Source of the DNA: Sphingobacterium sp. SGG-5
GTDB lineage: Bacteria > Bacteroidota > Bacteroidia > Sphingobacteriales > Sphingobacteriaceae
NCBI RefSeq assembly: GCF_011043525.1
Contig: NZ_JAAKGO010000002.1
Coordinates: forward strand, 372,001-436,000
Direction: 5' to 3'
DNA length: 64,000 nucleotides
Part shown: piece by piece, positions 19,236-27,273 of the stretch
How the letters are laid out: each line of letters begins with the position of its first letter
Position numbering within the stretch: the first letter of the stretch is position 1
The notes under the pieces: generated by a model
Databases searched by the model: none
Told to the model about the DNA's origin: nothing
Seen by the model: only the letters and a program-made list of their open reading frames with translations
Translations under genes and position numbers: made by a program

Positions 19236-20264
19236 ATGAATAAAATAATGACCTTATCGGGCTTGCTGTTGGTACTCGCTTTTTCTTCTTGTAAAAAGAG
19301 TAAAAAACCGGAGCGGCAGTACGAAACAGACGTTTATGTAGCGGGATCGGTAGAAAAAGCAGGAAAGGATGTCGCCACATATTGGAAAAATGGAGCTCCG
19401 GTCTACCTAACAGACGGCACAAATGCCAGTTATGCCTTTTCCGTCTTTGTATCTGATGGGGACGTATATGTAGCCGGAAGGGAGCATAATGGGAGTAAGA
19501 ATGTAGCTAAATATTGGAAGAATGGAATACCGATAGCGCTTAGCGATGGAACAAATGACGCCGAAGCGTACTGCATATATGTATCCGACGATGATGTGTA
19601 TGTGGCGGGACGGGAAACCCTCGGATTCAAATCAGTCGCCAAGTATTGGAAAGACGGCGTATCGACCAACCTAACGAATGGGCTCAATCCTGCTAGTGCA
19701 GCCTCGATTGTGGTGCAAGGAGAAGATGTATATGTAGCAGGCTACGAAAGCAATGGTACATACGATGTCGCCAAGTGTTGGAAAAACAACAATCCCATCG
19801 TCCTTAGTGATGGTTCAATGCATGGCGGCGCAAACGACATTTTTATAGACGGGCGTGATATCTACATCGCCGGAAAGGGTATTTATGGTTCGCAATACTG
19901 GAAAAACGGAGAGCCTGTGCGTCTATACCAAGAAGATACAGGCGATCGGCACGCTTCGGGTATTTTTGTTTCTAACGGGGTTGTCCATGCAGTAGGCGGC
20001 GGGTATGGACGTAGCCAAGACATCGTTTACTATTGGAAAAACGGTGACCCGACCATAATCAGCAAACCGGAAGATCTCGCCACCTTTGCATCGTCCATCT
20101 TTGTGATGGATAATGATGTCTATATAGCCGGCACGGTGTATCAAAGTAGTACAAGCACATACGTTGCCCAATATTGGAAAAATGGAAAGATAACTCAATT
20201 GGCAGATGGAGCCAGCGACTCAAATGCTGAATCTATTTTTATCACAAAGACGGCGGTGGAATAG
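19236..20264 (+). CDS. lipoprotein made of seven propeller-like repeats
   Basis: A 342-residue lipoprotein (signal peptide ending FSSC, Cys19). After residue 30 it consists of seven repeats of about 41-46 residues, each of the form DVYVAG...G...VAKYWKNG.P..L.DGT...A..IFVS. The fifth is shortened and the sixth begins VVHAVG. Seven such units imply a seven-bladed beta-propeller. No enzyme motif is visible. It probably binds something at the cell surface or in the periplasm. Function unknown. Confidence 0.75.
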   Translation: MNKIMTLSGLLLVLAFSSCKKSKKPERQYETDVYVAGSVEKAGKDVATYWKNGAPVYLTDGTNASYAFSVFVSDGDVYVAGREHNGSKNVAKYWKNGIPIALSDGTNDAEAYCIYVSDDDVYVAGRETLGFKSVAKYWKDGVSTNLTNGLNPASAASIVVQGEDVYVAGYESNGTYDVAKCWKNNNPIVLSDGSMHGGANDIFIDGRDIYIAGKGIYGSQYWKNGEPVRLYQEDTGDRHASGIFVSNGVVHAVGGGYGRSQDIVYYWKNGDPTIISKPEDLATFASSIFVMDNDVYIAGTVYQSSTSTYVAQYWKNGKITQLADGASDSNAESIFITKTAVE

Positions 20265-20342
20265 TTGGCAATTAGGAGAGATATATATTATTGCTTACAT
20301 TAGTCTTGCAAATACCTGTTGTCAAATACAGACTCCTTCGCC

Positions 20343-21164
20343 ATGAAAGTTCAGTTTTTCTCACCCCATCCGTTATTGGCTCCTTATATACAATCTTTCT
20401 GTTATGCCCAACTCGACATTCACAACTTGGGCCAACCGTTAGATATTCACCCGATCGGACATAGTGCCGTTGCATTTGTTCTGAATGAAGAGCCGATATT
20501 TGAAGGTATTGATACTAATATCGACTATAAATTTCGCTTTAGTTTTACGGGCCATGTATGCCAACACATGGCCTTTAAACCGTTAGTAAAAAGTATTGAA
20601 ATGATTTTGGTATCGTTTACGTGTAATGGAGCCTTCAAGCTGTTCGGTCTACCCCAGGATGAATTGACCAACCAGTCTTTTCGAATAGACGAGGTGTTGC
20701 CGAACGCACTGACCATAAAATCTAAACTGGAAGATCATGCAAACGATGCGGTTATGGTTAAAACCATTCTTGAAGATTGGTTACTTCGCATGGTAACCCA
20801 TGCTTTACCGCCCACTCCTGGCGTTGTACAGCGGGCGTGCGAGGTCATCCAACAACGATGCGGTAAAGGGCGTATAAAAGATTTGTGTAACGAATTGAAT
20901 GTGACCGAAATCACGCTCCAAAGGCATTTCAAAAAGGAAATAGGTCTTTCGCCGAAGCTATTTAGTCGTATCATCCGGTTCATTGCTATTAATCGATTTA
21001 TACAGGAAAACGCTCATGTCTATGATTGGCAAGAACTTGTCTATCGTTATGATTTTTTTGATCAGGCGCATTTCGTAAAAGATTTCAAAGACTTTTTTGG
21101 TTACACGCCTGCTAACGTTCATCTTAGTGTGCAGAATTTAGCCAAAGGAATGGTGTTAAAATAA
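20343..21164 (+). CDS. AraC family transcriptional regulator
   Basis: About 273 residues. ATG at 20343 (MKVQFFSPHPLLAPYIQSF) is preferred to the upstream TTG at 20319. The N-terminal half is the DUF6597-type sensor found in many Bacteroidota AraC proteins; the C-terminal 100 residues are the double helix-turn-helix (IKDLCNELNVTEITLQRHFK and FFDQAHFVKDFKDFFGYTPA). Its targets are not evident; the lipoprotein genes before it are on the same strand, 78 bases away. Confidence 0.85.
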   Translation: MKVQFFSPHPLLAPYIQSFCYAQLDIHNLGQPLDIHPIGHSAVAFVLNEEPIFEGIDTNIDYKFRFSFTGHVCQHMAFKPLVKSIEMILVSFTCNGAFKLFGLPQDELTNQSFRIDEVLPNALTIKSKLEDHANDAVMVKTILEDWLLRMVTHALPPTPGVVQRACEVIQQRCGKGRIKDLCNELNVTEITLQRHFKKEIGLSPKLFSRIIRFIAINRFIQENAHVYDWQELVYRYDFFDQAHFVKDFKDFFGYTPANVHLSVQNLAKGMVLK

Positions 21165-21173
21165 GACTTATAG

Positions 21174-21434
21174 TCAAACCTTAATCTTCAACGCGAGCAC
21201 CATCACAACCATGGCCAGAAAGGTAATCAGTATTATCCCCTTGCCCGTATTCTCCCGACCACTACGATAAATAAAACGCACAGCAACCAGATTGATCACC
21301 GCGGCTATCACATACAAAGCAATGGGTTTCTGAGCAAAAACGACCTTTTGGAGCTCAGTAAACGTCGTTAGCCCATACGCCAACAAAGGAAAAATCGCAC
21401 CAATCAAAACCCCTAAAAGGAAACTATTCTTCAT
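21174..21434 (-). CDS. small integral membrane protein
   Basis: 86 residues with three hydrophobic segments (about 4-24, 36-54, 66-84). No family is recognised. The start codon overlaps the surE stop by four bases (ATGA), so the two genes are translationally coupled. Confidence 0.65.
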   Translation of the reverse strand: MKNSFLLGVLIGAIFPLLAYGLTTFTELQKVVFAQKPIALYVIAAVINLVAVRFIYRSGRENTGKGIILITFLAMVVMVLALKIKV

Positions 21435-22216
21435 TTTTGTACCCCATCAAAATTCCACGAATTCAATTCCGGGATCACATGGTGCGCCGTCATATCAAAC
21501 TGTGTCGGTACGATGGAAACATAACCTTGCTGCAAGGCATAAGCGTCCGTATCCTCGCCCCGATCTTGTAGGTCGAATTTACCCGTCATCCAAAAATATT
21601 CTCTATTATACGGGTCCAACCGTTGGTCAAATTCTTCAAACCACTTGGCATTGGCTTGCCGACAGACTTTAAGCCCTTTTATTTCTTCCCTTATATTAGG
21701 AAAATTGACATTCAACAAGGTATTCTTCGGTAATCCATGTTGCAATACTTGTTGTGCAATGCTTTTGACATAAGGCTTGCAATGCGAGAAATCCGCATGA
21801 TAAGCAAAATCATCCAAAGAAAAGCCTATCGAAGGAATTCCTTCAATCGCCCCCTCTACCGCTGCGGACATCGTTCCGGAATAAAGCACGTTTATCGAAT
21901 AATTCAAGCCATGATTAATACCCGAAACACAAAGATCTGGTTTCTTACCTTTAAAAATCTGATTCACCGCCAATTTTACACAATCCACTGGTGTACCGGA
22001 GCACTTATACATCTCCACCCCTTCATACAGGTCAATCTTATCCAAACGCAGTGGTTTCCCGATGGTGATCGCATGCCCCATACCGGATTGGGGGCTATCG
22101 GGCGCCACAACGATAATATTTCCAATCTCCTGCATCACTTCAAGCAGTACCTTAATCCCCGGTGCCGTTATCCCATCGTCATTGACGACCAATATGGTTG
22201 GTTTCTTCTTTGCCAT
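21431..22216 (-). CDS. surE: 5'/3'-nucleotidase SurE
   Basis: A 261-residue cytoplasmic phosphatase that dephosphorylates nucleoside monophosphates. The metal site begins with the paired aspartates in VNDDGITAPGI; VVAPDSPQSGMGHAIT, CSGTPVDCVKL and SGINHGLNYSINVLYSGTM are all SurE blocks. Length is normal. The adjacent membrane-protein gene overlaps its stop. Confidence 0.95.
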   Translation of the reverse strand: MAKKKPTILVVNDDGITAPGIKVLLEVMQEIGNIIVVAPDSPQSGMGHAITIGKPLRLDKIDLYEGVEMYKCSGTPVDCVKLAVNQIFKGKKPDLCVSGINHGLNYSINVLYSGTMSAAVEGAIEGIPSIGFSLDDFAYHADFSHCKPYVKSIAQQVLQHGLPKNTLLNVNFPNIREEIKGLKVCRQANAKWFEEFDQRLDPYNREYFWMTGKFDLQDRGEDTDAYALQQGYVSIVPTQFDMTAHHVIPELNSWNFDGVQK

Positions 22217-22387
22217 GCGACTAAGATAATAAATCCAAGGCTGTTGATGAATTATATTTTTGTTATGAAATAGATACCGTAGGGATTACCGTCTTCTACA
22301 TCAAAAGACCGCAGACTTAAGGACAGGGTAACGGTTCACATACCTCAGGGTAAACGGTATCCCTGATTAGGTTTGCTGATTCCCTGG

Positions 22388-22463
22388 TTAGGAAAGCATT
22401 TTTTTCAGTTCGTCCGATCGCATGCCCAGCTTGTTCCCACCTGCAGCGATCGCCACGAATGGC
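22388..22463 (-). pseudogene. fragment of a PQQ-dependent dehydrogenase 3' end
   Basis: Reading minus, directly after the toxin stop codon, the bases encode KPFVAIAAGGNKLGMRS, closely matching KQYVVIAAGGGKLGMRS near the C-terminus of the full dehydrogenase at 54786-56963. About 54 bases (22410-22463) align at roughly 80% identity by eye. The fragment then departs into unrelated codons. It is a relic and not a gene. Confidence 0.65.
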
Positions 22464-22787
22464 TTAAAGGTCTGCCAATATATTTCTAAGCTCTTTATCG
22501 GATATCGTTTCCTTTTCAGATTTGTCATAAATGGAAAGCAAATAAAGCTCTTCGTCAAGCACACAAACATAAGTGATCAACCGTGCTCCACCAGATTTCC
22601 CTTTTCCTTTGCTTTTAATGGAAATACGGATCTTATAGCAGTTATTGCCTAACGATATGCCCTGATGAGGATTATCTTGAAGAGTACGCACAAAGCTAGC
22701 AACGTCTTCCTTAGCCGATTTGTGCTTTTTGCAAAGGGCCTTAAATTCTTTGTCGAACGTAGTCGATGTCAGCAATTTATAGCTCAC
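22464..22787 (-). CDS. RelE/ParE-family type II toxin
   Basis: 107 residues from the GTG at 22787 (SYKLLTSTTFDKEFKALCKKH); a TTG at 22802 would add five unlikely residues. The RelE-type fold is suggested by the FDKEFKAL helix, GNNCYKIRISIKSKGKGKSGG and ARLITYVCVLDEELYLLSIYDKSEK. Such toxins are usually ribosome-dependent mRNA interferases. The gene overlaps the antitoxin end by 11 bases, the usual TA arrangement. It looks intact. Confidence 0.82.
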   Translation of the reverse strand: MSYKLLTSTTFDKEFKALCKKHKSAKEDVASFVRTLQDNPHQGISLGNNCYKIRISIKSKGKGKSGGARLITYVCVLDEELYLLSIYDKSEKETISDKELRNILADL

Positions 22788-23004
22788 CCAGTAATTCGTC
22801 AAATGTTTTCAGTTTTTTCTTACCAGCACGTGCAAGTTTTACATCTGACACGGCCTGACGGAGACCGACAGCTATCGTATCAGGAGAGCCTGCCTCAGAT
22901 TGACCTTCAGCGTCAACAGATGTAACTTTCACACCCTTTATCCGTTTGAGTACATCCAAAATGGAAGACGCGCTGTCGCTATTGATTTCTAACGTTACCA
23001 ACAT
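22777..23004 (-). CDS. antitoxin partner of the RelE-type toxin
   Basis: 75 residues from ATG 23004 (MLVTLEINSDSASSILDVL). The N-terminal part could form a short beta strand/helix dimerisation unit, and the charged C-terminus (KLARAGKKKLKTFDELLGEL) is typical of the toxin-neutralising tail. No clear family assignment; identity rests on position, size and overlap with the toxin. Confidence 0.75.
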   Translation of the reverse strand: MLVTLEINSDSASSILDVLKRIKGVKVTSVDAEGQSEAGSPDTIAVGLRQAVSDVKLARAGKKKLKTFDELLGEL

Positions 23005-23089
23005 GATTATCAACAATTAACCCTACAAAGATACCCTTTTGATGCTATTTTTCCAACACCATGGCCCATATCAGTCTTCACAGACCGTA

Positions 23090-23119
23090 GATCACGACAA
23101 ACTGAAAGCGATGTACTTA
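23090..23119 (-). pseudogene. second fragment of a PQQ-dependent dehydrogenase 3' end
   Basis: Thirty bases match the last codons, stop and following bases of the intact dehydrogenase (54784-54813) at 29 of 30 positions, reading KYIAFSLS-stop on the minus strand. It lies 85 bases upstream of the antitoxin, so the toxin-antitoxin pair is bracketed by two pieces of the same gene end. Confidence 0.65.
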
Positions 23120-23243
23120 GACCTAAATTGTATCATCTCTGTTACGAAATCGGTGCAGTTCACCCGAGTCCGCTCAGAGAATATCTTTTTCACTTTTAAA
23201 GGGTTATCTTTAAAACATTTACAAATAAAATAAAAGTAAGGAT

Positions 23244-24089
23244 ATGTCTACTACATTTGAATCAAGGTATGCAATCGGCCCTAATGAAACGAAATCATTA
23301 GATACAAAAGGTTTGCGTGAGAACTTTCTAATTGAAAAGCTCTTTTTCGAGGATCAGGTCCATTTCGTCTACACACATTATGATCGCTACATGGCGGGGG
23401 GAGCATTTCCAGTCAACAAGAAAATAAAATTGGAACCTATTGAACCGCTACTAAAAGAACCTTATTTCTTATCCCGCCGCGAGCTTGGTATCATCAACGT
23501 CGGTGGAAACGGAAAAGTAGAAGTTGATGGCGAAACTTTCGACGTCAACAACAAAGAGGCATTATATATCGGTAAAGGTGCTAAAGAAGTTTATTTCAGC
23601 AGCAACGACAGCAGCAACCCGGCCAAGTTCTACCTCAACTCGACCCCCGCGCACCATACGTATCCAACGAAGCGGGTGACACGGGAAGATGCCAATAAGA
23701 TTGAACTGGGCAGCATGGAAACGGCAAATCACCGGGTCATCAACCAGATGCTACTCCATACGGTTATTCAAACATGCCAACTCCAAATGGGTATGACCGA
23801 ACTCAAACCGGGCTCCGTATGGAATACTATGCCGGCGCATACCCACGATCGTCGTATGGAAGTTTACTTTTATTTCGACGTACCCGAAGGACAATCTGTA
23901 TCCCATTTTATGGGCCCGATAGACGAGACACGCCATATCTGGATGCAGAATGAACAGGCAGTCATTTCGCCACCCTGGTCGATACATTCCGGTGCCGGCA
24001 CAAGCAATTACACCTTTATATGGGGTATGGCGGGCGAGAATATGGATTACGATGATATGGATAAAGCCGCTATTACGGACTTAAAATAA
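23244..24089 (+). CDS. kduI: 5-dehydro-4-deoxy-D-glucuronate isomerase
   Basis: 281 residues, the usual KduI length. It isomerises 5-keto-4-deoxyuronate (the ring-opened product of GH88 or lyase action) to 2,5-diketo-3-deoxygluconate. The zinc site is in TMPAHTHDRRMEVYFYFD, and MGPIDETRHIWM and SPPWSIHSGAGTSNYTFIWG are strongly conserved blocks. First gene of a plus-strand trio with the DUF4861 protein (8 bp later) and kduD. Confidence 0.96.
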   Translation: MSTTFESRYAIGPNETKSLDTKGLRENFLIEKLFFEDQVHFVYTHYDRYMAGGAFPVNKKIKLEPIEPLLKEPYFLSRRELGIINVGGNGKVEVDGETFDVNNKEALYIGKGAKEVYFSSNDSSNPAKFYLNSTPAHHTYPTKRVTREDANKIELGSMETANHRVINQMLLHTVIQTCQLQMGMTELKPGSVWNTMPAHTHDRRMEVYFYFDVPEGQSVSHFMGPIDETRHIWMQNEQAVISPPWSIHSGAGTSNYTFIWGMAGENMDYDDMDKAAITDLK

Positions 24090-24097
24090 GAGAACAT

Positions 24098-25225
24098 ATG
24101 CAAAAGACAACAGGATTTATCCTCGCTTGTGCCTTATTAGGCGTAAGCTGTGCCCAACAACACCGAAACATCGTCATAAGCAATCCGACGGATATCGCAC
24201 GGCAAGAGCTTGTCAGTATTCCTTATGCGGAATTTACAACACATTTCGGCGTTGACTCTGTCTTTTCGGTCAAATTATCGGATTCCGAAACGGAGCTTCC
24301 GTATCAGTTGGAAAAAAGAGGCAATACAGCTCCTGAAAACGTACTGATCTGGGTACCTGTGGACGCAAATGGCGAGGTCTCGCTATCGGTGACAAAGCAG
24401 GATGTTAAACCCTCTTTTACGACACAAACTTATGCCCGTTTTGTGCCAGAACGTTTTGATGATTTTGCATGGGAAAACAATGTACTGGCTTTCCGCATGT
24501 ACGGCAAGGCACTGGAAGGCCGTCCTGATGATGCGCAGGGAACAGATGTATGGGCAAAACGCACGGAGCAGCTGATCATTGATAAGTGGTACAAAGAAGG
24601 TGATTACCATAGGGATCACGGCGAAGGGCTGGACTATTACGCTGTCGGGCAGACGCTCGGCGCGGGAGACTTCGCCCCCTATTTTGATAACAAGATACAG
24701 TTTACTAAGCATTATCGAGGATACGAGATACTGGATAACGGACCTCTTCGCACAACATTCAAGCTGAGCTTTGAACCCGAGGATATAAACGGTCAGACCC
24801 TGTCCTCAACCAAAACCATATCCTTGGATGCGGGGCAACATTTTAACAAGATCGTTGTCACTCTTAAAAATGAACAATCCAACAGCACTCCTGTGGTCAT
24901 TGGTTTAGTGCGTCGGGGTGAAAGCGACCCTCAATACGATTTTAATGCGTCAAACAGTAGTTTAGCGTATTGGGAACCAGATGTACAGGGACACGGGCAC
25001 ATCGGAACAGCCTTAATAGTATCGGAAAATCAACCTACCTTCATTGATAGTGTCAACACACAATTTTTGCTAAGCACGGAAGTCCAGAATGATAAACCTT
25101 TGGTGTATTACAATGGAGCCGCATGGAACAAAGCCGGCCAGGTCACATCAGCAGAAGAATGGAAGATGTTTGTCGAGCAACAAGTAGAAAAAATAAATAA
25201 GCCTTTGGTAGTTAAGCTAAAATGA
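24098..25225 (+). CDS. DUF4861 domain lipoprotein
   Basis: 375 residues with a lipoprotein-like signal (Cys18 in GVSC). The body matches the DUF4861 family (VISNPTDIARQELVSIPYAEF, TDVWAKRTEQLIIDKWY, YHRDHGEGLDYYAVGQTLGAG). Family members occur beside kduI/kduD and polysaccharide lyases in Bacteroidota; their activity is not established to my knowledge. It is presumably periplasmic, and may process uronate oligosaccharides before import. Confidence 0.85.
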   Translation: MQKTTGFILACALLGVSCAQQHRNIVISNPTDIARQELVSIPYAEFTTHFGVDSVFSVKLSDSETELPYQLEKRGNTAPENVLIWVPVDANGEVSLSVTKQDVKPSFTTQTYARFVPERFDDFAWENNVLAFRMYGKALEGRPDDAQGTDVWAKRTEQLIIDKWYKEGDYHRDHGEGLDYYAVGQTLGAGDFAPYFDNKIQFTKHYRGYEILDNGPLRTTFKLSFEPEDINGQTLSSTKTISLDAGQHFNKIVVTLKNEQSNSTPVVIGLVRRGESDPQYDFNASNSSLAYWEPDVQGHGHIGTALIVSENQPTFIDSVNTQFLLSTEVQNDKPLVYYNGAAWNKAGQVTSAEEWKMFVEQQVEKINKPLVVKLK

Positions 25226-25273
25226 GCTCCCGGGCGGAGACTATACAGGAGTCTAAAATCTAATATCTAAATA

Positions 25274-25292
25274 CCTGCCTACCGCAGGCAGG
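25274..25292. repeat. intergenic palindrome CCTGCCT-accgc-AGGCAGG
   Basis: A GC-rich perfect 7-bp inverted repeat in an AT-rich gap between DUF4861 and kduD, itself flanked by two copies of CTAATATCTAA. Similar CCTGCC/GGCAGG hairpins are common between genes in Bacteroidota. It has no T-run, so transcription probably continues into kduD. Confidence 0.6.
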
Positions 25293-25311
25293 CTAATATC
25301 TAACAAAAAAC

Positions 25312-26082
25312 ATGTCTATATTAAATTCATTTGATTTATCGGGCAAAGTGGCCCTGATAACCGGTTGCAAACGTGGTATAGGTAAGGCATTGGCCGAGGC
25401 GCTGGCTGAGGCCGGGGCTGATATTATCGGTGTCTCTGCCACATTAGAGCTGCAAGGATCTGCCGTAGAAAAATCTATTCAGTCCCTTGGCCGTAAGTTC
25501 CATGCTTACCAATGTGATTTTTCAAAAAGAGAAGAACTCTATAAGTTCATTGCTCAGGTTAAAAAGGACCACCCTGTCATTGATATCCTTTTCAACAACG
25601 CCGGAAATATCCTGCGTAAGCCTGCGGCAGAGCATCCCGACGAATACTGGGATGAAATCATCGAGATCAACCAAAATGCACAATTTGTGCTGACGCGCGA
25701 AATCGGGAAAGATATGATTGCGAGAGGTTCCGGAAAAGTTGTGTTCACCGCATCGCTCCTGACTTTCCAAGGAGGTATTAACGTGCCTGGATATGCGGCC
25801 TCGAAAGGAGCTATCGGGTCATTGACGAAAGCATTTGCGAATGAATGGGCATCCAGAGGCGTGAATGTCAACGCGATTGCTCCGGGCTATATCGCGACAG
25901 ATAATACGGAAGCTTTGCGTGATGATCCGGAACGTTCGGCTTCGATATTAGGACGTATACCTGCTGCACGCTGGGGCGAACCGAAAGACTTCAAAGGGCC
26001 TGCGGTATTCCTCGCTTCCAACGCTTCGGACTATGTACATGGTACGGTCCTGACTGTCGACGGTGGCTGGATGGGTAGGTAA
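25312..26082 (+). CDS. kduD: 2-dehydro-3-deoxy-D-gluconate 5-dehydrogenase
   Basis: A 256-residue short-chain dehydrogenase. The nucleotide motif is TGCKRGIGKALAEALAEAG, then NNAGN, the catalytic serine in VFTASLL, the YAASKGA tyrosine/lysine pair, and the terminal GTVLTVDGGWMGR. KduD reduces 2,5-diketo-3-deoxygluconate to 2-keto-3-deoxygluconate with NADH, the step after KduI. No KDG kinase or aldolase is in the window. Confidence 0.95.
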   Translation: MSILNSFDLSGKVALITGCKRGIGKALAEALAEAGADIIGVSATLELQGSAVEKSIQSLGRKFHAYQCDFSKREELYKFIAQVKKDHPVIDILFNNAGNILRKPAAEHPDEYWDEIIEINQNAQFVLTREIGKDMIARGSGKVVFTASLLTFQGGINVPGYAASKGAIGSLTKAFANEWASRGVNVNAIAPGYIATDNTEALRDDPERSASILGRIPAARWGEPKDFKGPAVFLASNASDYVHGTVLTVDGGWMGR

Positions 26083-26099
26083 TATGGTAAAAAGAAGCA

Positions 26100-26678
26100 T
26101 TAAGAATAAAGCCCCTTTTTGTCAATAAAATCGATAACCTTATCGGGTGTATAAAACTTAATGCTTTTTTTCTCTTGCACCGCTTTACGTAGAAAACTTG
26201 ATGATAATTCCATCATCGGCGTATCGGTCATCGTCACCGACGGATGGTTTCGGAGTTCGCCTGCATCGTGACCAATCCTCGGATAAACAATGATTTTATA
26301 ATCCCTCAGAATAATATCGGCATTCTTCCATTTATGCAGGCCGACAAGGTTGTCCTCCCCCATAATAAGAGCAAACTCGTGCCGGGGATATTTTTCGGCA
26401 AGGTGTGTAAGTGTATCTATGGTGTAGGAAGGCTGCGGGAGCTTAAACTCAATATCAGACGCACGCAGACGCTCCGCATCCTCCAGAGCAAGATTGACCA
26501 TTTCCAATCTATCGTACATGTTGCCCAGACTCTTTTTCTCTTTAAAAGGATTATGAGGTGATACGACGAACCAAACTTCATCCAGTACGGTGTAGTTCGC
26601 CATGTAATTGGCAATAATCAGATGGCCTATATGCACAGGGTTAAATGACCCAAAAAATAAACCAATCTTCTTTTTCAT
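26100..26678 (-). CDS. nadD: nicotinate-nucleotide adenylyltransferase
   Basis: 192 residues; makes deamido-NAD from nicotinate mononucleotide and ATP. The HIGH-type motif is in GLFFGSFNPVHIGHLIIANY; SPHNPFKEKKSL and the C-terminal MMELSSSFLRKAV (ISST-type motif) complete the active site. Six bases after gmk, in a gmk-nadD order common in the phylum. Confidence 0.96.
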   Translation of the reverse strand: MKKKIGLFFGSFNPVHIGHLIIANYMANYTVLDEVWFVVSPHNPFKEKKSLGNMYDRLEMVNLALEDAERLRASDIEFKLPQPSYTIDTLTHLAEKYPRHEFALIMGEDNLVGLHKWKNADIILRDYKIIVYPRIGHDAGELRNHPSVTMTDTPMMELSSSFLRKAVQEKKSIKFYTPDKVIDFIDKKGLYS

Positions 26679-26684
26679 CTGTAC

Positions 26685-27269
26685 TCAAATCTCACGTCTC
26701 AAATCTCCCATAAATTCCAGAACCAACTGTTCTGCTTCCTTGCAGGCTGTATCCAAATCAAAGTTATTCAGCATCACATCAAATTTATCCGCATAGCTTA
26801 GCTCTACCTCTGCTTTTGCAAGGCGCTCTTTCAATTTTTCCGCTGAATCAGTACCTCGACCTGCAAGCCTTTCTTTCAACACCTCCAGCGATGGGGGGTT
26901 AACAAAAATAGCTAAGGCTTCCTTCGGAAATTTTGATTTCAGGCGTAGTCCACCAACCACATCGATATCAAAAATCACATGCTTGCCCTTCGCCCAGATA
27001 CGCTCAATTTCGGATCGCAACGTACCATAGTAGGTTCCTGCATAAACTTCTTCAAACTCTATAAATTCATGCTTCGCTACACGATGTAAAAATTCCTCTT
27101 TGCTGATAAAATAGTAATCTTGCCCATCGACCTCGTTGCCCCGCAAATCACGTGTGGTGGCCGAAATCGAGAATTCCAGCTTATCCCCGTATTGCGCCAA
27201 GAGGTGTCTCACAATAGTTGTTTTCCCTGCTCCCGACGGGGCTGAAAATATGATTAGCTTCCCACTCAT
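26685..27269 (-). CDS. gmk: guanylate kinase
   Basis: 194 residues. The P-loop is SAPSGAGKTTIVRHLL; SISATTRDLRGNEVDGQDYYF and EFEEVYAGTYYGTL form the GMP-binding site, and the LAGRGTDSAEKLKERL lid is present. Phosphorylates GMP to GDP. It follows yicC by four bases. Confidence 0.97.
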   Translation of the reverse strand: MSGKLIIFSAPSGAGKTTIVRHLLAQYGDKLEFSISATTRDLRGNEVDGQDYYFISKEEFLHRVAKHEFIEFEEVYAGTYYGTLRSEIERIWAKGKHVIFDIDVVGGLRLKSKFPKEALAIFVNPPSLEVLKERLAGRGTDSAEKLKERLAKAEVELSYADKFDVMLNNFDLDTACKEAEQLVLEFMGDLRREI

Positions 27270-27273
27270 TTGC

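Noticed and set aside
22321..22392. Repeated TCCCTGATTAGG/TCCCTGGTTAGG near the surE-toxin gap, considered as CRISPR-like or an att site
   Set aside because: Only two short imperfect copies; no array, spacer pattern or integrase gene nearby.
22388..22570. 60-codon minus-strand frame read as a small gene
   Set aside because: Its first half overlaps the toxin gene out of frame and only its end resembles the dehydrogenase C-terminus; treated as a relic.
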